A stretch of DNA of 64,000 nt, taken from contig JAHJWB010000005.1 in the NCBI GenBank assembly GCA_018828125.1, positions 42,125 through 106,124 on the forward strand. Direction: 5' to 3'. Source of the stretch: Gammaproteobacteria bacterium (GTDB lineage Bacteria; Pseudomonadota; Gammaproteobacteria; Burkholderiales; Burkholderiaceae_C). Made by a program: the position numbers and the translations under genes. The notes beneath the pieces are model-generated. The model searched no databases. It saw only the letters and a list, made by a program, of their open reading frames with translations, and had not been told where the DNA came from. Below are positions 10,143 to 19,718 of the stretch, one piece after another (position 1 is the first letter of the stretch; every line of letters starts with the position of its first letter).

Positions 10143-11063
10143 ATGCCTTTCGGTACCCTGGAGCGCAGCGCTCCCCCATTGTTCAAACAGGGCCTCTCGG
10201 CCCTTTCGCGTTTGGCCGTCTACGGCGCTCTGGCGTTGTTCTTGATGGTGGCCGACGCGCGCTTTCAGCTGACCGGCCCGTTTCGGCAGGCGGTGGCCAC
10301 AGCGCTGTACCCGGTCCAGTGGCTGATGCTGAAACCGGTGGAGTTCGCACGCCACGCATCCAGCTATTTCGATTCCTTGCAGGCGGCGCAAGAGGAACTC
10401 GACTCTGCCCGCAAAAAAATGGCCCTCATGGGCCAGCGCGCCAACCAGGCCGAACAGCTGGCGCTGGAAAACGGGCGCTTGCGGCAACTGCTGGTGCTGC
10501 GAGACCGCCTGGAGACCCCCGCGCAGGCGGCCGAGGTGATCTACGACACCGCGGACACCTACACGCGCCGCGTGGTGATTGACCGCGGACAAATGGGCGG
10601 TGTCGAGCCGGGAGCGCCCGTCATGGACGAGGCGGGGGTGCTGGGGCAGGTCACGCGCGTGTTTCCGCTCGTGAGCGAGGTCACCTTACTGGTGGACCGG
10701 GACCAGGCCATTCCGGTGCTCAACGTTCGCACGGGTGCGCGGGGCGTTGCCTACGGCGATCCGGTGGCCGGACATGGGGGTGGCATGGAGCTGCGCTTCA
10801 TGCCCGCCAACGCCGATGTGCGCGAAGACGATCTGTTGACCACCAGCGGCGTGGACGGGTTGTATCCGTCTGGTTTGCCCGTGGCACGGGTGGTGCGCGT
10901 GGAGCGCCGGGCGGATTCTGCTTTTGCCCGCATCTACTGCATGCCGCTTGCCCAGGTGCAGGGCGCCCGCCATGTGGTGGTGCTCAAGCCGCTGGCAGAC
11001 AACGTGCTGCCGCGCCCCGAGCCTGTGCCAACCGCGCCTGCCAAACGAGGGACGCGCAAATGA
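10143..11063 (+). CDS. mreC: rod shape-determining protein MreC
   Basis: A 306-residue bitopic protein. A short cytoplasmic N-terminus is followed by one membrane segment (LAVYGALALFLMVADARF), a coiled coil around residues 75-115 and the two beta-barrel domains of MreC (GAPVMDEAGVLGQVTRVFP and DLLTTSGVDGLYPSGLPV). It scaffolds the elongasome and activates PBP2. It lies between mreB and mreD as expected. The C-terminal tail (PEPVPTAPAKRG) is low complexity. Confidence 0.97.
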   Translation: MPFGTLERSAPPLFKQGLSALSRLAVYGALALFLMVADARFQLTGPFRQAVATALYPVQWLMLKPVEFARHASSYFDSLQAAQEELDSARKKMALMGQRANQAEQLALENGRLRQLLVLRDRLETPAQAAEVIYDTADTYTRRVVIDRGQMGGVEPGAPVMDEAGVLGQVTRVFPLVSEVTLLVDRDQAIPVLNVRTGARGVAYGDPVAGHGGGMELRFMPANADVREDDLLTTSGVDGLYPSGLPVARVVRVERRADSAFARIYCMPLAQVQGARHVVVLKPLADNVLPRPEPVPTAPAKRGTRK

Positions 11064-11127
11064 CGTACGCCATCCAGCCGATGTGCTGGCCTGCTTCGGC
11101 TACACCCGTCCTGAAAGGAGGCCCGCG

Positions 11128-11646
11128 ATGATCATGCCGCGTGGTGAGCCCCTGCTGATGCCGGTGAACCCCTTGTTCATCGTCGCCAGCCTGGCCGCGG
11201 GACTGGCCGTCAACATGCTGCCGCTGGGGCGCGTGGTGTGGACGCCCGACGTGCTCATGCTGCTGCTGGTGTTCTGGGGCGTGCACCAGCCGCTGCGCAT
11301 TGGAATGGGCGTGGCGTTTGTGCTGGGGTTGTGCATGGATGTGAGCCAATCGGCCCTGCTTGGCCAGCACGCGCTGTCCTATACCGTGCTTTCGTTTGCG
11401 GCCATTGCCATCCACCGCCGGTTGTTGTGGTTCAGCGTGCCATCGCAGTCTCTGCAGGTATTGCCCTTGTTTGTCCTCGCCCATGCGATCGAGCTCTTGC
11501 TGCGCATGGCCTCTGGCGGCATATTTCCGGGGATGTGGAGTTTTCTGGCGCCACTGCTGGAGGCCATGCTCTGGCCCCTGGCCAGCTGGGTGCTGCTGGC
11601 GCCCCAGCGCCGTCCACCCGACCGTGACCAAAACCGGCCTCTGTGA
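11128..11646 (+). CDS. mreD: rod shape-determining protein MreD
   Basis: A 172-residue polytopic inner-membrane protein with about five hydrophobic segments, partner of MreC. I chose the ATG at 11128, which has a strong AAAGGAGG six bases upstream; an upstream in-frame extension would overlap mreC and lacks family similarity. The conserved PDVLMLLLVFWGVHQP and GLCMDVSQSALLGQHAL blocks are typical of proteobacterial MreD. 26 bp separate it from mrdA. Confidence 0.94.
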   Translation: MIMPRGEPLLMPVNPLFIVASLAAGLAVNMLPLGRVVWTPDVLMLLLVFWGVHQPLRIGMGVAFVLGLCMDVSQSALLGQHALSYTVLSFAAIAIHRRLLWFSVPSQSLQVLPLFVLAHAIELLLRMASGGIFPGMWSFLAPLLEAMLWPLASWVLLAPQRRPPDRDQNRPL

Positions 11647-11672
11647 CCGACAACCATCTGGGATAGCCTGAC

Positions 11673-13616
11673 ATGACCGAACTGCGCAGCAGCGAAGCCG
11701 ACGCCACGCGTTTTCGCATGCGCGCGCTGGTGATTGGCGCGGTCGTCTTTTTTGCGTTCTGCCTCATCGTCGCCCGGCTGGTGTTCTTGCAGGTGGTGCG
11801 CCACGATGACCTGGCCGCGCAGGCGGAGAGCAACCGCACGGCGGTGGTGCCCATCGTGCCCAACCGTGGACTCATCATGGACCGCAACGGCGTGGTGCTG
11901 GCCACCAACTACTCCGCCTACACGCTGGAGATCACGCCGTCCCGCGTGGGCACGCTGGACGAGACCATTGACGAGTTGTCCAAGGTGGTCGAGATCCAGA
12001 CCCGCGACCGCCGCCGGTTCAAGCGGCTGATGGAAGAGTCGCGCAATTTCGAGTCGTTGCCCATCCGCACTCGCCTGACGGACGAGGAAGTCGCGCGATT
12101 TACGGCCCAGCGCTACCGGTTTCCGGGCGTGGACATCAAGGCGCGGCTGTTTCGCAACTACCCGCTGGGTGACGTGGCCAGCCATGCGATTGGCTATATC
12201 GGCCGCATCAACCAGAACGAAAAAGCGCGCATACAGGACTCTGAGGACGAAGCCAATTACCGAGGAACCGAATACATCGGCAAGCTCGGCATCGAGCAAA
12301 GTTTCGAGTCGGCCCTGCACGGATCGACCGGTGTCGAGCAGATGGAAACCTCGGCGGGCGGGCGGGCGGTGCGCAAGCTGTCCAGCCACGCTGCCACGCC
12401 AGGCGACAGCGTGGTGCTGTCCCTCGACATCAAGTTGCAGAAGATGATCGAGGAGCTTTTTGGCGAACGGCGCGGCGCGCTCGTGGCCATTGACCCGCGC
12501 ACCGGCGAGGTGCTGGCATTGGTCAGCAAACCCACCTTCGACCCCAACCTGTTTGTCGAAGGCATTGATGTTGAGAACTGGACCGCACTCAACGAATCAC
12601 TCGACAAGCCCTTGCTCAACCGGGCGCTGCGTGGCACCTACCCCCCGGGCTCCACCTACAAGCCCTTCATGGCCCTGGCCGCACTCGAAACCGGCAAGCG
12701 CACGCCCTCCGCCATTACCCAGGACAACGGCTCCTGGTCGTTTGGGGGCCACACATTCCGCAGCCATGGCGACCACGGTCTGGGCGCGGTGGACATGTAC
12801 ATCAGCATCGTCAAATCCAGCAACGTGTATTACTACTCGCTTGCCAACGACATGGGCGTGGACCTGATGCACGACTTCATGAAGCCGCTGGGTTTTGGGC
12901 AGATCACGGGCATTGACCTGAATGGCGAGCTGCGCGGATTGCTGCCCAGCCAGGAATGGAAGCGCAACGCCTACCGTCGACCTGAACAGAAGAAATGGTA
13001 CGCGGGCGAGACGATTTCGTTGGGCATCGGCCAGGGCTACAACACGTTCACCATGCTGCAGCTGGCGCATGCCACGGCCACCGTAGCCAACTCCGGCGTG
13101 CGCCACAGCCCGCATTTGGCCGTTGCGACGGTGGACGCCGTCACCCGCGAACGCCGCCCCATCGCCCGAGAACCCGCCGTGGATTTGCATTTCAAGCCCG
13201 AGAACCTGGCCGTGGTACGCCGCGCACTGGTGGGTGTGACGCAAGAGGGCACCTCCACCCGCGTGTTCGCCGGAGCGCGGTACCTGTCAGCGGGCAAGAC
13301 AGGCACGGCGCAGGCGGTGACCATCGGGCAGAAAGACAAGTACAACGCTGCCAAGCTGCAAGAGCACCAGCGCGACCACGCGCTGTACATGGCGTATGCG
13401 CCAGCCGACAACCCGCAGATTGCGCTGGCCGTGGTGGTGGAGAACGCCGGTTTTGGCGGGGCCCACGCCGCACCCATTGCGCGCCGGGTGTTCGACTATT
13501 GGCTGGTGGGCGACTACCCGAGCGAAGAAGACATCGCCGCCGTGCAAAAGGGCCAAGCCGCCGCACCCATTGGCAAGCCGCGGCGGGTTGCTGATGTGCC
13601 GCTCCTGGCGCCGTGA
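11673..13616 (+). CDS. mrdA: penicillin-binding protein 2 (elongation transpeptidase)
   Basis: A 647-residue class B penicillin-binding protein that cross-links peptidoglycan in the elongasome. One N-terminal membrane anchor (VIGAVVFFAFCLIVARLVF) precedes the pedestal domain with PNRGLIMDRNG. Transpeptidase motifs are complete: the acylated serine in GSTYKPFMAL, the SSN motif in KSSNVYYY, and KTG in SAGKTGTAQ. Last gene of the mre operon; rodA does not follow directly. An A-family repeat lies just after the stop. Confidence 0.97.
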   Translation: MTELRSSEADATRFRMRALVIGAVVFFAFCLIVARLVFLQVVRHDDLAAQAESNRTAVVPIVPNRGLIMDRNGVVLATNYSAYTLEITPSRVGTLDETIDELSKVVEIQTRDRRRFKRLMEESRNFESLPIRTRLTDEEVARFTAQRYRFPGVDIKARLFRNYPLGDVASHAIGYIGRINQNEKARIQDSEDEANYRGTEYIGKLGIEQSFESALHGSTGVEQMETSAGGRAVRKLSSHAATPGDSVVLSLDIKLQKMIEELFGERRGALVAIDPRTGEVLALVSKPTFDPNLFVEGIDVENWTALNESLDKPLLNRALRGTYPPGSTYKPFMALAALETGKRTPSAITQDNGSWSFGGHTFRSHGDHGLGAVDMYISIVKSSNVYYYSLANDMGVDLMHDFMKPLGFGQITGIDLNGELRGLLPSQEWKRNAYRRPEQKKWYAGETISLGIGQGYNTFTMLQLAHATATVANSGVRHSPHLAVATVDAVTRERRPIAREPAVDLHFKPENLAVVRRALVGVTQEGTSTRVFAGARYLSAGKTGTAQAVTIGQKDKYNAAKLQEHQRDHALYMAYAPADNPQIALAVVVENAGFGGAHAAPIARRVFDYWLVGDYPSEEDIAAVQKGQAAAPIGKPRRVADVPLLAP

Positions 13617-13627
13617 TGTGCCCCTGG

Positions 13628-13691
13628 AATATCAAAAAAGATAGCTGTTGGCGCTTGATGGGTAAGCGCTAGCACCTGTTTTTCCAATAAA
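13628..13691 (+). repeat. dispersed A-family repeat, copy 3
   Basis: Clear copy with atatcaaaaaagatagct, then gcgctt and aagcgctag arms, an nACCTG block and an A/T-rich tail. It lies between the convergent mrdA and EamA genes. The inner arms gcgctt and aagcgc can form a hairpin, so it may also serve as a transcription boundary. Confidence 0.85.
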
Positions 13692-13729
13692 TCCTGATCC
13701 ACATCTCCATCTACGGCCGGACCAAGGCA

Positions 13730-14623
13730 TCAAGCTGACGCCACGGCGGACCGGGGAGCTGCCTGCATCTGGCTGAACACCAGCGCCGCCACGATCAATG
13801 CCGCACCGCTGACGCCCGCCCAGCCCAGGCGCTCGCCCAGCAAAGCCCACGCGGTCAGTGCCGCGAATACGGGCTCCAGCCCAAACACGATGGCGCTGCG
13901 CATCGCGTCCACCCGCTGCTGTCCCCACGCCTGAAGTGTGACCACCACCACGCTGGCCAAGAGGCCCAGGTACACCAGCGCCACCCACGCATCCGCCGCC
14001 AGCGTGCCCAGGGACTGCAGCCAGCCCATGCCGCCGCCCTGCGCGAGCAGCAGCACGGTCGACGCGAGCGCCATCGCCGTGGCCTGCGCGGCGGCCATGC
14101 GGGTGGCGCGCAGCGGTCGAGCGGCTGTGCGGCGCGCGCATTCTTCCAGCGCCAGGATGTACAGGGCATAGAACACGGTGCTGGCCAGGGTCAGCGTATC
14201 GCCCAGGTTCCAGGGGTCGTTTTCGTGGAACATCAGCGCCATGCCCACACATGCCATCACGCACGCAGCCCACAGCCGCCAGCCGTAACGCCGGACCATA
14301 AAAGCTATGGCGATCAACGGCACCACCAGCACGTTGAGCCCGGTGACAAAGGCGTTGCGGTTGCTGCTGGTGCGCGCCAGCCCTTCGATCTGCAGCCAGA
14401 ACGCCACGAACAGCAGCAGCCCCAGCGCGCTGCCCCACAGGCGCTCAGGGCGCCGCATGCCCCACCACAGCGGCGCCAGCACCACCAGCGCGATCACAAA
14501 CCGCAGCCAGATGATCTGCAGCGCATCGAGCTGCGCGGACAGCAGCTTCATGGCGGGAAACGTGGTGCCCCACACTACGGTGACCACCAGCAGGGCCATC
14601 AGGCCCAAGCGTTCTGGTTTCAT
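13730..14623 (-). CDS. EamA/DMT-family transporter
   Basis: A 297-residue inner-membrane protein with ten predicted helices arranged as two EamA repeats. The first repeat begins LMALLVVTVVWGTTFPAMKLL and the second starts near VALVYLGLLASVVVVTLQAWGQQ; GLEPVFAALTAWALLGE is the characteristic end-of-repeat motif. Family members export amino acids or other metabolites; the substrate is unknown. I chose the ATG at 14623 over one seven codons upstream because the protein then begins MKPERLG directly before the first helix. It lies downstream of a terminator that closes the porin/ABC cluster. Confidence 0.88.
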   Translation of the reverse strand: MKPERLGLMALLVVTVVWGTTFPAMKLLSAQLDALQIIWLRFVIALVVLAPLWWGMRRPERLWGSALGLLLFVAFWLQIEGLARTSSNRNAFVTGLNVLVVPLIAIAFMVRRYGWRLWAACVMACVGMALMFHENDPWNLGDTLTLASTVFYALYILALEECARRTAARPLRATRMAAAQATAMALASTVLLLAQGGGMGWLQSLGTLAADAWVALVYLGLLASVVVVTLQAWGQQRVDAMRSAIVFGLEPVFAALTAWALLGERLGWAGVSGAALIVAALVFSQMQAAPRSAVASA

Positions 14624-14642
14624 AGGATCCAACAGAAAGTGC

Positions 14643-14672
14643 AAAAGAAAAAGGCCGGCAGATTTGCCGGCC
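14643..14672 (-). terminator. intrinsic terminator after the porin gene
   Basis: Stem ggccggca / tgccggcc with a four-base loop. On the minus strand it is followed by TTTTTCTTTT. It is placed to end the transcript of the porin and upstream ABC genes before the EamA gene, whose promoter must then lie within or after it. Confidence 0.8.
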
Positions 14673-14741
14673 GGCCTCTCGACGGTTCGTTCGCGTTCCG
14701 CGCTTACGCCGCTGCGCTCGCGCCACCGAGGCCCATGCGAG

Positions 14742-14834
14742 GTAGCCGCGGAACTGGCTTTGCCAGGCCGCTGGCTGCGTCTCCCTCCCGAAGGATAGGG
14801 GGGGAGGAAGGCGCGCAGCGCCTCAGAGGGAGTC
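14742..14834 (-). repeat. dispersed G-family repeat, copy 1
   Basis: G+C-rich element read on the minus strand as a CTCTGAGGCGC...GCGCCTTCC hairpin, a C-run with its complement, GACGC, and a GGCCTGGCAAAGCCAGTTCC block. The last block is nearly identical to the copy at 21451. It sits just after the porin stop. Confidence 0.7.
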
Positions 14835-14848
14835 AGCTACTCAGGGGG

Positions 14849-16144
14849 TCAGTTAAAAATATACCGGGCCTGCAGGTTCAGGCGCAGCATGTCGCCCTTC
14901 TGGCCGTCAAACGTGGTGCGGCGGCCACCGATCAGCTCGCTGCCCAGCTCCACATTCTTGATCGGCAGGTAGTACATGCCAGCGTGCCACTGGTACAGCT
15001 TGTAGTTGCCTTCGCCGCCGTAGGCGTTCACGTAGGCATCGCCCAGCTTGTGGCGAGAGCGTACGGTGCCCAGCGACACGGTGGCGCGCAGCTGTTCGCT
15101 GAATGCGTTGGTCAGGCCCACGACAAAACCGTGGGAGCGGTCCAGGCGCACGGTGTTTCCGTCCAGAACGGGGTAGTTGGCACCCACCAGATAAGCGCCA
15201 TCGCCGTCACCGTCCATGCGCGTGTACTGTGCCATCAGCGTGGCCGTACCCGTCAGCTTGTAGCCTGCGCCCAGCCCCAGGCCCAGACCACGTTTGGAGG
15301 CGCCGTCAATGCGTTGCTCGTGCGACATCACGCGGGCGTTGACGTTGCCCCAGTCGTAGGCCTTGTCCACGCGTGCCACCAGGTTCGGGCTCTTGGCGCC
15401 GTCAGAGGGCTCTTCGATGGCGAACTGGAACTTGGCAATGTCCGGGTTGTTGTAGGTGTAGCGTGCCTGTGTGGGGCGGCGGAACGTAGCGCCGGGCGGA
15501 CCGTTGAAATCCACGGTTTCGGGCAGGTTGTCCACGTCCATGAAGGTGGACCAGGTCTGCCCAATCAGCCAACCCGCGTATTCGCCATAGGCATGGCGCA
15601 GGCGCAGGCGATTGCGGTTGCACTCGCTCCCGCAGTAGGCATAAAAATCGGCTTCGATCTTGGTGTTGAACGTGCCGATGCCGGTGGGTGTCGAGGTCTC
15701 GAACCCGAAGCGCGAGGTTTGCGCGGTCAGGCTGGTCTTGCCATTGCGGCTGTCGCCCAGGGGCTGCTCCATCACATTGGTGAACGTGTCGCCAGGGGCC
15801 GTGCCCTTGAAGTCCTTGACCATGTTGGCTTCGGCGTGACCATAGACACGGATCGAGGTTTCGCTGCCCGGCAGACGGAAACTCCCCGGGATGTCGCCCA
15901 GTACCACGGCGTCTTTTTGCTTCAGCTCCACCGCGTCAATGCGGTCGTTCCAGGCCGACGCCGATGCCGCGGGGGCAGCAGGCGCCTGTGCCTGTTGGGC
16001 TTTCATCTGGTTGAGTTCGGCGCGCAGCGCTTTGAGCTCATTGCGCATGTCTTCAAAGTCTTTCGCGGACTGCGCGGACGCTGCGGGAGGCAGGCTGCAC
16101 AGGCCAGCGGCCATCAGGGCAAGGAACGTGTGGTTCAGTTTCAT
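14849..16144 (-). CDS. DcaP-like trimeric outer-membrane porin
   Basis: A 431-residue outer-membrane beta-barrel. The signal peptide MKLNHTFLALMAAGLCSLPP ends near AASAQ. A short coiled coil (MRNELKALRAELNQMKAQQ), typical of DcaP proteins, follows, and then the barrel begins at ETSIRVYGHAEANMVKDFKG. The chain ends in an aromatic/Asn residue suited to barrel assembly. I chose the start at 16144 because GGAG lies six bases upstream and the alternative adds a proline-rich stretch before the signal peptide. DcaP-type porins take up dicarboxylates or other small anions. The substrate here is unknown; the adjacent amino-acid ABC genes are suggestive only. Confidence 0.82.
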   Translation of the reverse strand: MKLNHTFLALMAAGLCSLPPAASAQSAKDFEDMRNELKALRAELNQMKAQQAQAPAAPAASASAWNDRIDAVELKQKDAVVLGDIPGSFRLPGSETSIRVYGHAEANMVKDFKGTAPGDTFTNVMEQPLGDSRNGKTSLTAQTSRFGFETSTPTGIGTFNTKIEADFYAYCGSECNRNRLRLRHAYGEYAGWLIGQTWSTFMDVDNLPETVDFNGPPGATFRRPTQARYTYNNPDIAKFQFAIEEPSDGAKSPNLVARVDKAYDWGNVNARVMSHEQRIDGASKRGLGLGLGAGYKLTGTATLMAQYTRMDGDGDGAYLVGANYPVLDGNTVRLDRSHGFVVGLTNAFSEQLRATVSLGTVRSRHKLGDAYVNAYGGEGNYKLYQWHAGMYYLPIKNVELGSELIGGRRTTFDGQKGDMLRLNLQARYIFN

Positions 16145-16208
16145 GGTCACTCCGGGTGGGGGCTGGGGTTGTGGTGGCACGGCACCTGGATCTCAGGGGC
16201 CTGTGCCT

Positions 16209-16955
16209 TCAGGCACTCATGCGGCCGATGAAGGCGCGGATTCGGTCGTTGGCGGGGTTGTTGAAAAATTCTGCTGGCGCCGCGTCGTGGGCAATGCGGC
16301 CCTGGTCAAAGAACATGACCCGGTCGGCCACCTCGCGGGCGAACCCCATCTCGTGGGTCACCACAATCATGGTCATGCCGCCACGGGCCAGTTCGCGCAT
16401 CACATCCAGTACCTCTTGCACCATCTCGGGGTCGAGGGCAGAGGTGGGCTCGTCAAACAGCATCACCTTGGGCTGCATGGCCAATGCGCGCGCTATGGCC
16501 ACGCGCTGTTGCTGACCACCGGACAGTTGCCATGGGTACTTGTGCGCGTGGTCCTGCATGCCCACCCGGCGCAGCAGGGTCATGGCTTGCTCATGGGCCT
16601 GGGCACGTGGTGTGCGGCGAATGCGCCGCGGCGCCAACGAGACGTTGTCCAGCACGCTCATGTGACCGAACAGGTTGAACTGCTGGAACACCATGCCAAC
16701 CTCGCTGCGCTGGCGCTGCAGCGTGGCGATGTCATCGGTCACATCCTCCCCACCAATGGTGATGCGGCCGGTGTCATGGGGTTCGAGCCGGTTGATCGCG
16801 CGCAGCAGCGTGCTCTTGCCTGAACCGGAGGCACCGATGATCACGGTGACTTCGCCTGTGTTGAACACCGTGGATACATCGCGCAGCACCTGGTGGGCGC
16901 CGAACGACTTGCACACGTTTTCCACCACGATGAAGGGAGTGGGCTGCGCGCTCAT
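16209..16955 (-). CDS. polar amino-acid ABC transporter ATP-binding protein
   Basis: A 248-residue ABC ATPase of the GlnQ/HisP class. Walker A is [18 protein letters not shown], the Q-loop region FQQFNLF, the signature [15 protein letters not shown] and Walker [14 protein letters not shown]. The NRLE after Walker A is typical of polar amino-acid importers. Its start overlaps the permease stop by four bases. It forms an uptake system with the permease (16952-17734) and the binding protein (17827-18588). Confidence 0.95.
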   Translation of the reverse strand: MSAQPTPFIVVENVCKSFGAHQVLRDVSTVFNTGEVTVIIGASGSGKSTLLRAINRLEPHDTGRITIGGEDVTDDIATLQRQRSEVGMVFQQFNLFGHMSVLDNVSLAPRRIRRTPRAQAHEQAMTLLRRVGMQDHAHKYPWQLSGGQQQRVAIARALAMQPKVMLFDEPTSALDPEMVQEVLDVMRELARGGMTMIVVTHEMGFAREVADRVMFFDQGRIAHDAAPAEFFNNPANDRIRAFIGRMSA

Positions 16956-17734
16956 TTGTTGCGGCCCTCCACATCAAACCGGTATTCGACAGCGTTCGAA
17001 ATCTGCGTGACCAGTGTGGTCAGCAGCAAGTAGGTGATGGCCACGGTAGAAAGGGTGGCAATGGGCTGGAAGGTGGCAGACTGAATGCGGTTGCCGACGT
17101 TGGTCAGCTCCACCACGCCGATGGCATAAGCCAGAGACGAGTCCTTGAGCAGCGCCACGAAGTTGCTCACCAGCGGTGGCAGCGAGATCTTGAAGGCCTG
17201 GGGAAACACAACATCCATGAACACATGCACCCGGCCCAGGCCCAGCGCTTTGGCGGCCTCGGTCTGGCCGCGCGGCACCGCCAGCAGGCCCGCGCGAATG
17301 GCTTCGGCGTTGTAGGCGCCCACGTTCAGTCCCAGGGCCAGCACGGCGGCCGCAAAGTCGGGCAGGTTGAGCCCTGGCACCAGCACCGGCAGTGCAAAGT
17401 ACACAAACAGAATCTGCACCAGCAGCGGCGTGCCGCGGATCACCCAGATATAGAAGCTGGCCACCCAGCGCACCGCGGCCCAGCGGGAGGTGCGGGCGAG
17501 GGCGGCAGCGGTGCCCAGCACCAGCCCCACACTGCCGCTAATGAGCGTGAGCCACAGCGTGGTGCGCGCGCCATCCGAGAACGCCTGGGCGTTGGGGCCG
17601 ATGGGGTCGGGCAAAAACGACAGCATTTTGCCGAGCAGCGCCAGCGCCAGCACCATCAGCAATACGGCCGAGATGAGCGTGGCGTTGCTGCGCTGCTGGC
17701 GAGTCCAGCGCTCGGGCCAAAGTGCAGTGAGCAT
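16952..17734 (-). CDS. polar amino-acid ABC transporter permease
   Basis: A 260-residue inner-membrane permease of the HisM/GlnP class with about five helices. The family EAA-loop region reads [22 protein letters not shown], and [19 protein letters not shown] is the standard permease motif. A single permease is present, so the transporter is probably a homodimeric channel. Start precedes the ATPase gene and follows the binding-protein gene. Confidence 0.95.
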   Translation of the reverse strand: MLTALWPERWTRQQRSNATLISAVLLMVLALALLGKMLSFLPDPIGPNAQAFSDGARTTLWLTLISGSVGLVLGTAAALARTSRWAAVRWVASFYIWVIRGTPLLVQILFVYFALPVLVPGLNLPDFAAAVLALGLNVGAYNAEAIRAGLLAVPRGQTEAAKALGLGRVHVFMDVVFPQAFKISLPPLVSNFVALLKDSSLAYAIGVVELTNVGNRIQSATFQPIATLSTVAITYLLLTTLVTQISNAVEYRFDVEGRNK

Positions 17735-17826
17735 GAAAAATCCCGGTCAGGATGGGAAAGGAGCGAGCGCGGCGTGGCGCTCCCGGCATGCCCAGGCGGA
17801 CACGCGGGCGCCGTCACACCTTCTGC

Positions 17827-18588
17827 TTAGTTGCAGCGGACGTCTTCGTTGAAGTACTTCTTGGACACTGCGGCGTAGCTGCCGTCGGCCATCACCTCGA
17901 CCAGGGCCTTGTTCCAGCCACCGGCCAGCGAGCTGTTGCCCTTGGCCACGGCGGCGGCGATGCGTTCGATGAACAGCATTTCGCCCAGCTTGAAGCCCGC
18001 GCCGGGATTCTTGTCGGCCACCGCCTTGGCTACGAAGCGGTCGGTCACCCAGGCGTCCACGCGGCGCGAGTTCAGGGCGCTGCGCGCATCCACGTCGGTG
18101 GGGAAGTTCTTCATTTCCTTGATGGACGAAACCTTCTGCACGTTTTCGAGGTAGCTGGTGCCGGTCTGCACGGCCACCACCTTGCCAGCCAGGTCCTTGG
18201 CGCTCTTGATGGCGGGGTCCATGGCGATGATCATGCCGCCCGAGCAGTAGTGGGGCTCGGTGAAGGTGACGGCCTTGGCGCGCTCTTCGGTGATGCCGTG
18301 GGAAGCGATCACCAGGTCCCAGCGGTCCTGGCGCAGGCCGGTCAGCAGCGCATCAAAGCCCAGGGTCTTCCACTGAATGGTCAGGCCCATCTTCTTGGCC
18401 ACCAATTCGGCCACTTCCACTTCAAAACCGGTCAGCGTGGTGCCGTTGAAGAAATTGAACGGAGCGAACTGGCCCTCGGTGGCGATGAGGATCTTGCCGT
18501 CTTTCTTGACCTCGTCCAGCGTTCGGGCCTGGGCGGCAAAAGCGGCGCAAAGCGCGAGGGCGGTGGCTACAGCCTTGAACAATTTCAT
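17827..18588 (-). CDS. periplasmic amino-acid-binding protein of ABC transporter
   Basis: A 253-residue SBP_bac_3 family protein with signal peptide MKLFKAVATALALCAAFAAQA. The mature part has GFEVEVAELVAKKMGL, the FDALLTGLRQDRWDLVI hinge segment and GTSYLENV, all standard for the polar amino-acid clade. The conserved ligand-binding Arg of most amino-acid binders (T-x-x-R) reads TEERAKAVTFTEPHY, as in the family. Substrate not predictable. First gene of the three-gene import operon. Confidence 0.94.
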   Translation of the reverse strand: MKLFKAVATALALCAAFAAQARTLDEVKKDGKILIATEGQFAPFNFFNGTTLTGFEVEVAELVAKKMGLTIQWKTLGFDALLTGLRQDRWDLVIASHGITEERAKAVTFTEPHYCSGGMIIAMDPAIKSAKDLAGKVVAVQTGTSYLENVQKVSSIKEMKNFPTDVDARSALNSRRVDAWVTDRFVAKAVADKNPGAGFKLGEMLFIERIAAAVAKGNSSLAGGWNKALVEVMADGSYAAVSKKYFNEDVRCN

Positions 18589-18869
18589 GGGATAGGTCCT
18601 GTCAGGGGTATTTCAGGTACAAAAAATCCGGCATGCGGGTAAGCAGGCCGGAGGCACGGGTCTCGGTCGATGCAGCCATCGCAAAGCGCGAAGTCTGCCT
18701 TCATCAAACGGTCACGATTATAAAGTTGGGGATTTTTATCTTGGCACTGCGCACAACCCTAAGAAGCCAGTTGTATGCCAATACACAACAGGTTTAGAGG
18801 GGTGACTCCGAACGGGTGTGAGTCTTGGGGCGGAGGCCGCGGGGTAATGGCACAGGAGACTGGCTCGTG
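18589..18869. other. upstream region of the amino-acid ABC operon
   Basis: No gene found. On the minus strand a TATAAT-type -10 candidate lies at 18717-18722, about 130 bp before the binding-protein ATG, but I see no convincing -35 at 17 bp, so the promoter is uncertain. The rest is unassigned, ending in a G-family repeat. Confidence 0.35.
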
Positions 18870-18959
18870 CAGCGCCAGTGCACCGGCGGGTCCGGTTTTT
18901 GCGGGTTCAGAGGGTGCGTCGCCCTTCCAGGGGGAAGGCACCTTCGGCGCCTCAGGGGG
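18870..18959 (-). repeat. dispersed G-family repeat, copy 3
   Basis: Read on the minus strand: CCCCCTGAGGCGCCGAAGG with its hairpin partner, CCTTCCCCCTGG...GACGCACCC, then GGACCCGCCGGTGCACTGG. It directly abuts the stop of the TSUP gene at 18960. Confidence 0.7.
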
Positions 18960-19718
18960 TTACCGAAGAAACGCGTCGTACCCGGTTTTGAGAATCAGCG
19001 TGCTCACCACCACAATGAAAATGCCGCGCACAAATCCGGCCCCGTGTTTCAGCGCCATGTGCGTGCCCAACAGGCTGCCCGCCACGTTGGCCACGGCCAG
19101 CGTCACTGCAAAGTGCCACCACACATGGCCTTTGGCCGCAAACAGCGCGATGGCCGCCACGTTGGTGGCGCAGTTGAGCAACTTGGCCGAGGCCGATGCA
19201 TTGAGAAAGTCATAACCCAGCAACCGCACAAACAGAAAGACGAAAAAGCTGCCTGTGCCCGGGCCGAAGAAGCCGTCGTAAAAACCAATCAGCACGCCGA
19301 TCAAGCTGGCGACCCAGATTTCGGTGCGGCCGCCAAAGCGGGGCGTGTGGTGCCGCCCAAGCTCCTTCTTGGCCAGGGTGTAGACCAGCACACCCAGCAG
19401 TACCAATGGCAGCAATTTGCGCAAAAAGTCGGCGGACACCACCGTGACGGCCCATGCACCCGCAAACGACCCCGCAAATCCGGCGCTCGCGGCAGGCAGC
19501 ATGGCGCGCCAGCGGATCTGCACGCGACGGCTGTATTGCCAGGTGGCCATGGCCGTGCCCCACACCGATGCTGCCTTGTTGGTGCCCAGCAGTGTGGCGG
19601 GCGCAGCGCCCGGAAACGCCGCAAAAAGCGCGGGCACCATCACCAATCCACCCCCACCCACGATTGCATCCACAAAACCCGCAAGCAGCGAGGCGGTGGT
19701 GATAAAAAGCCATTCCAT
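18960..19718 (-). CDS. TSUP (TauE/SafE) family anion exporter
   Basis: A 252-residue polytopic membrane protein of the TauE/SafE/TSUP family with about eight helices in two related halves. The first half contains VDAIVGGGGLVMVPALFAAFP and the second GVLIGFYDGFFGPGTGSF, the two hallmark glycine-rich motifs. Family members move sulfite, sulfoacetate or related sulfur anions across the inner membrane. No sulfur-metabolism genes flank it, so the substrate is open. Confidence 0.92.
   Translation of the reverse strand: MEWLFITTASLLAGFVDAIVGGGGLVMVPALFAAFPGAAPATLLGTNKAASVWGTAMATWQYSRRVQIRWRAMLPAASAGFAGSFAGAWAVTVVSADFLRKLLPLVLLGVLVYTLAKKELGRHHTPRFGGRTEIWVASLIGVLIGFYDGFFGPGTGSFFVFLFVRLLGYDFLNASASAKLLNCATNVAAIALFAAKGHVWWHFAVTLAVANVAGSLLGTHMALKHGAGFVRGIFIVVVSTLILKTGYDAFLR

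Noticed and set aside
14225..16231. A 668-codon open frame on the plus strand antisense to the EamA and porin genes
   Set aside because: Composition is His/Arg/Ala/Gly-rich with no domain, and it runs opposite to two clear genes. High G+C produces such frames.
18717..18722. Confident promoter for the amino-acid ABC operon from the TATAAT match
   Set aside because: No -35 element at acceptable spacing, so it is kept only as a low-confidence note.
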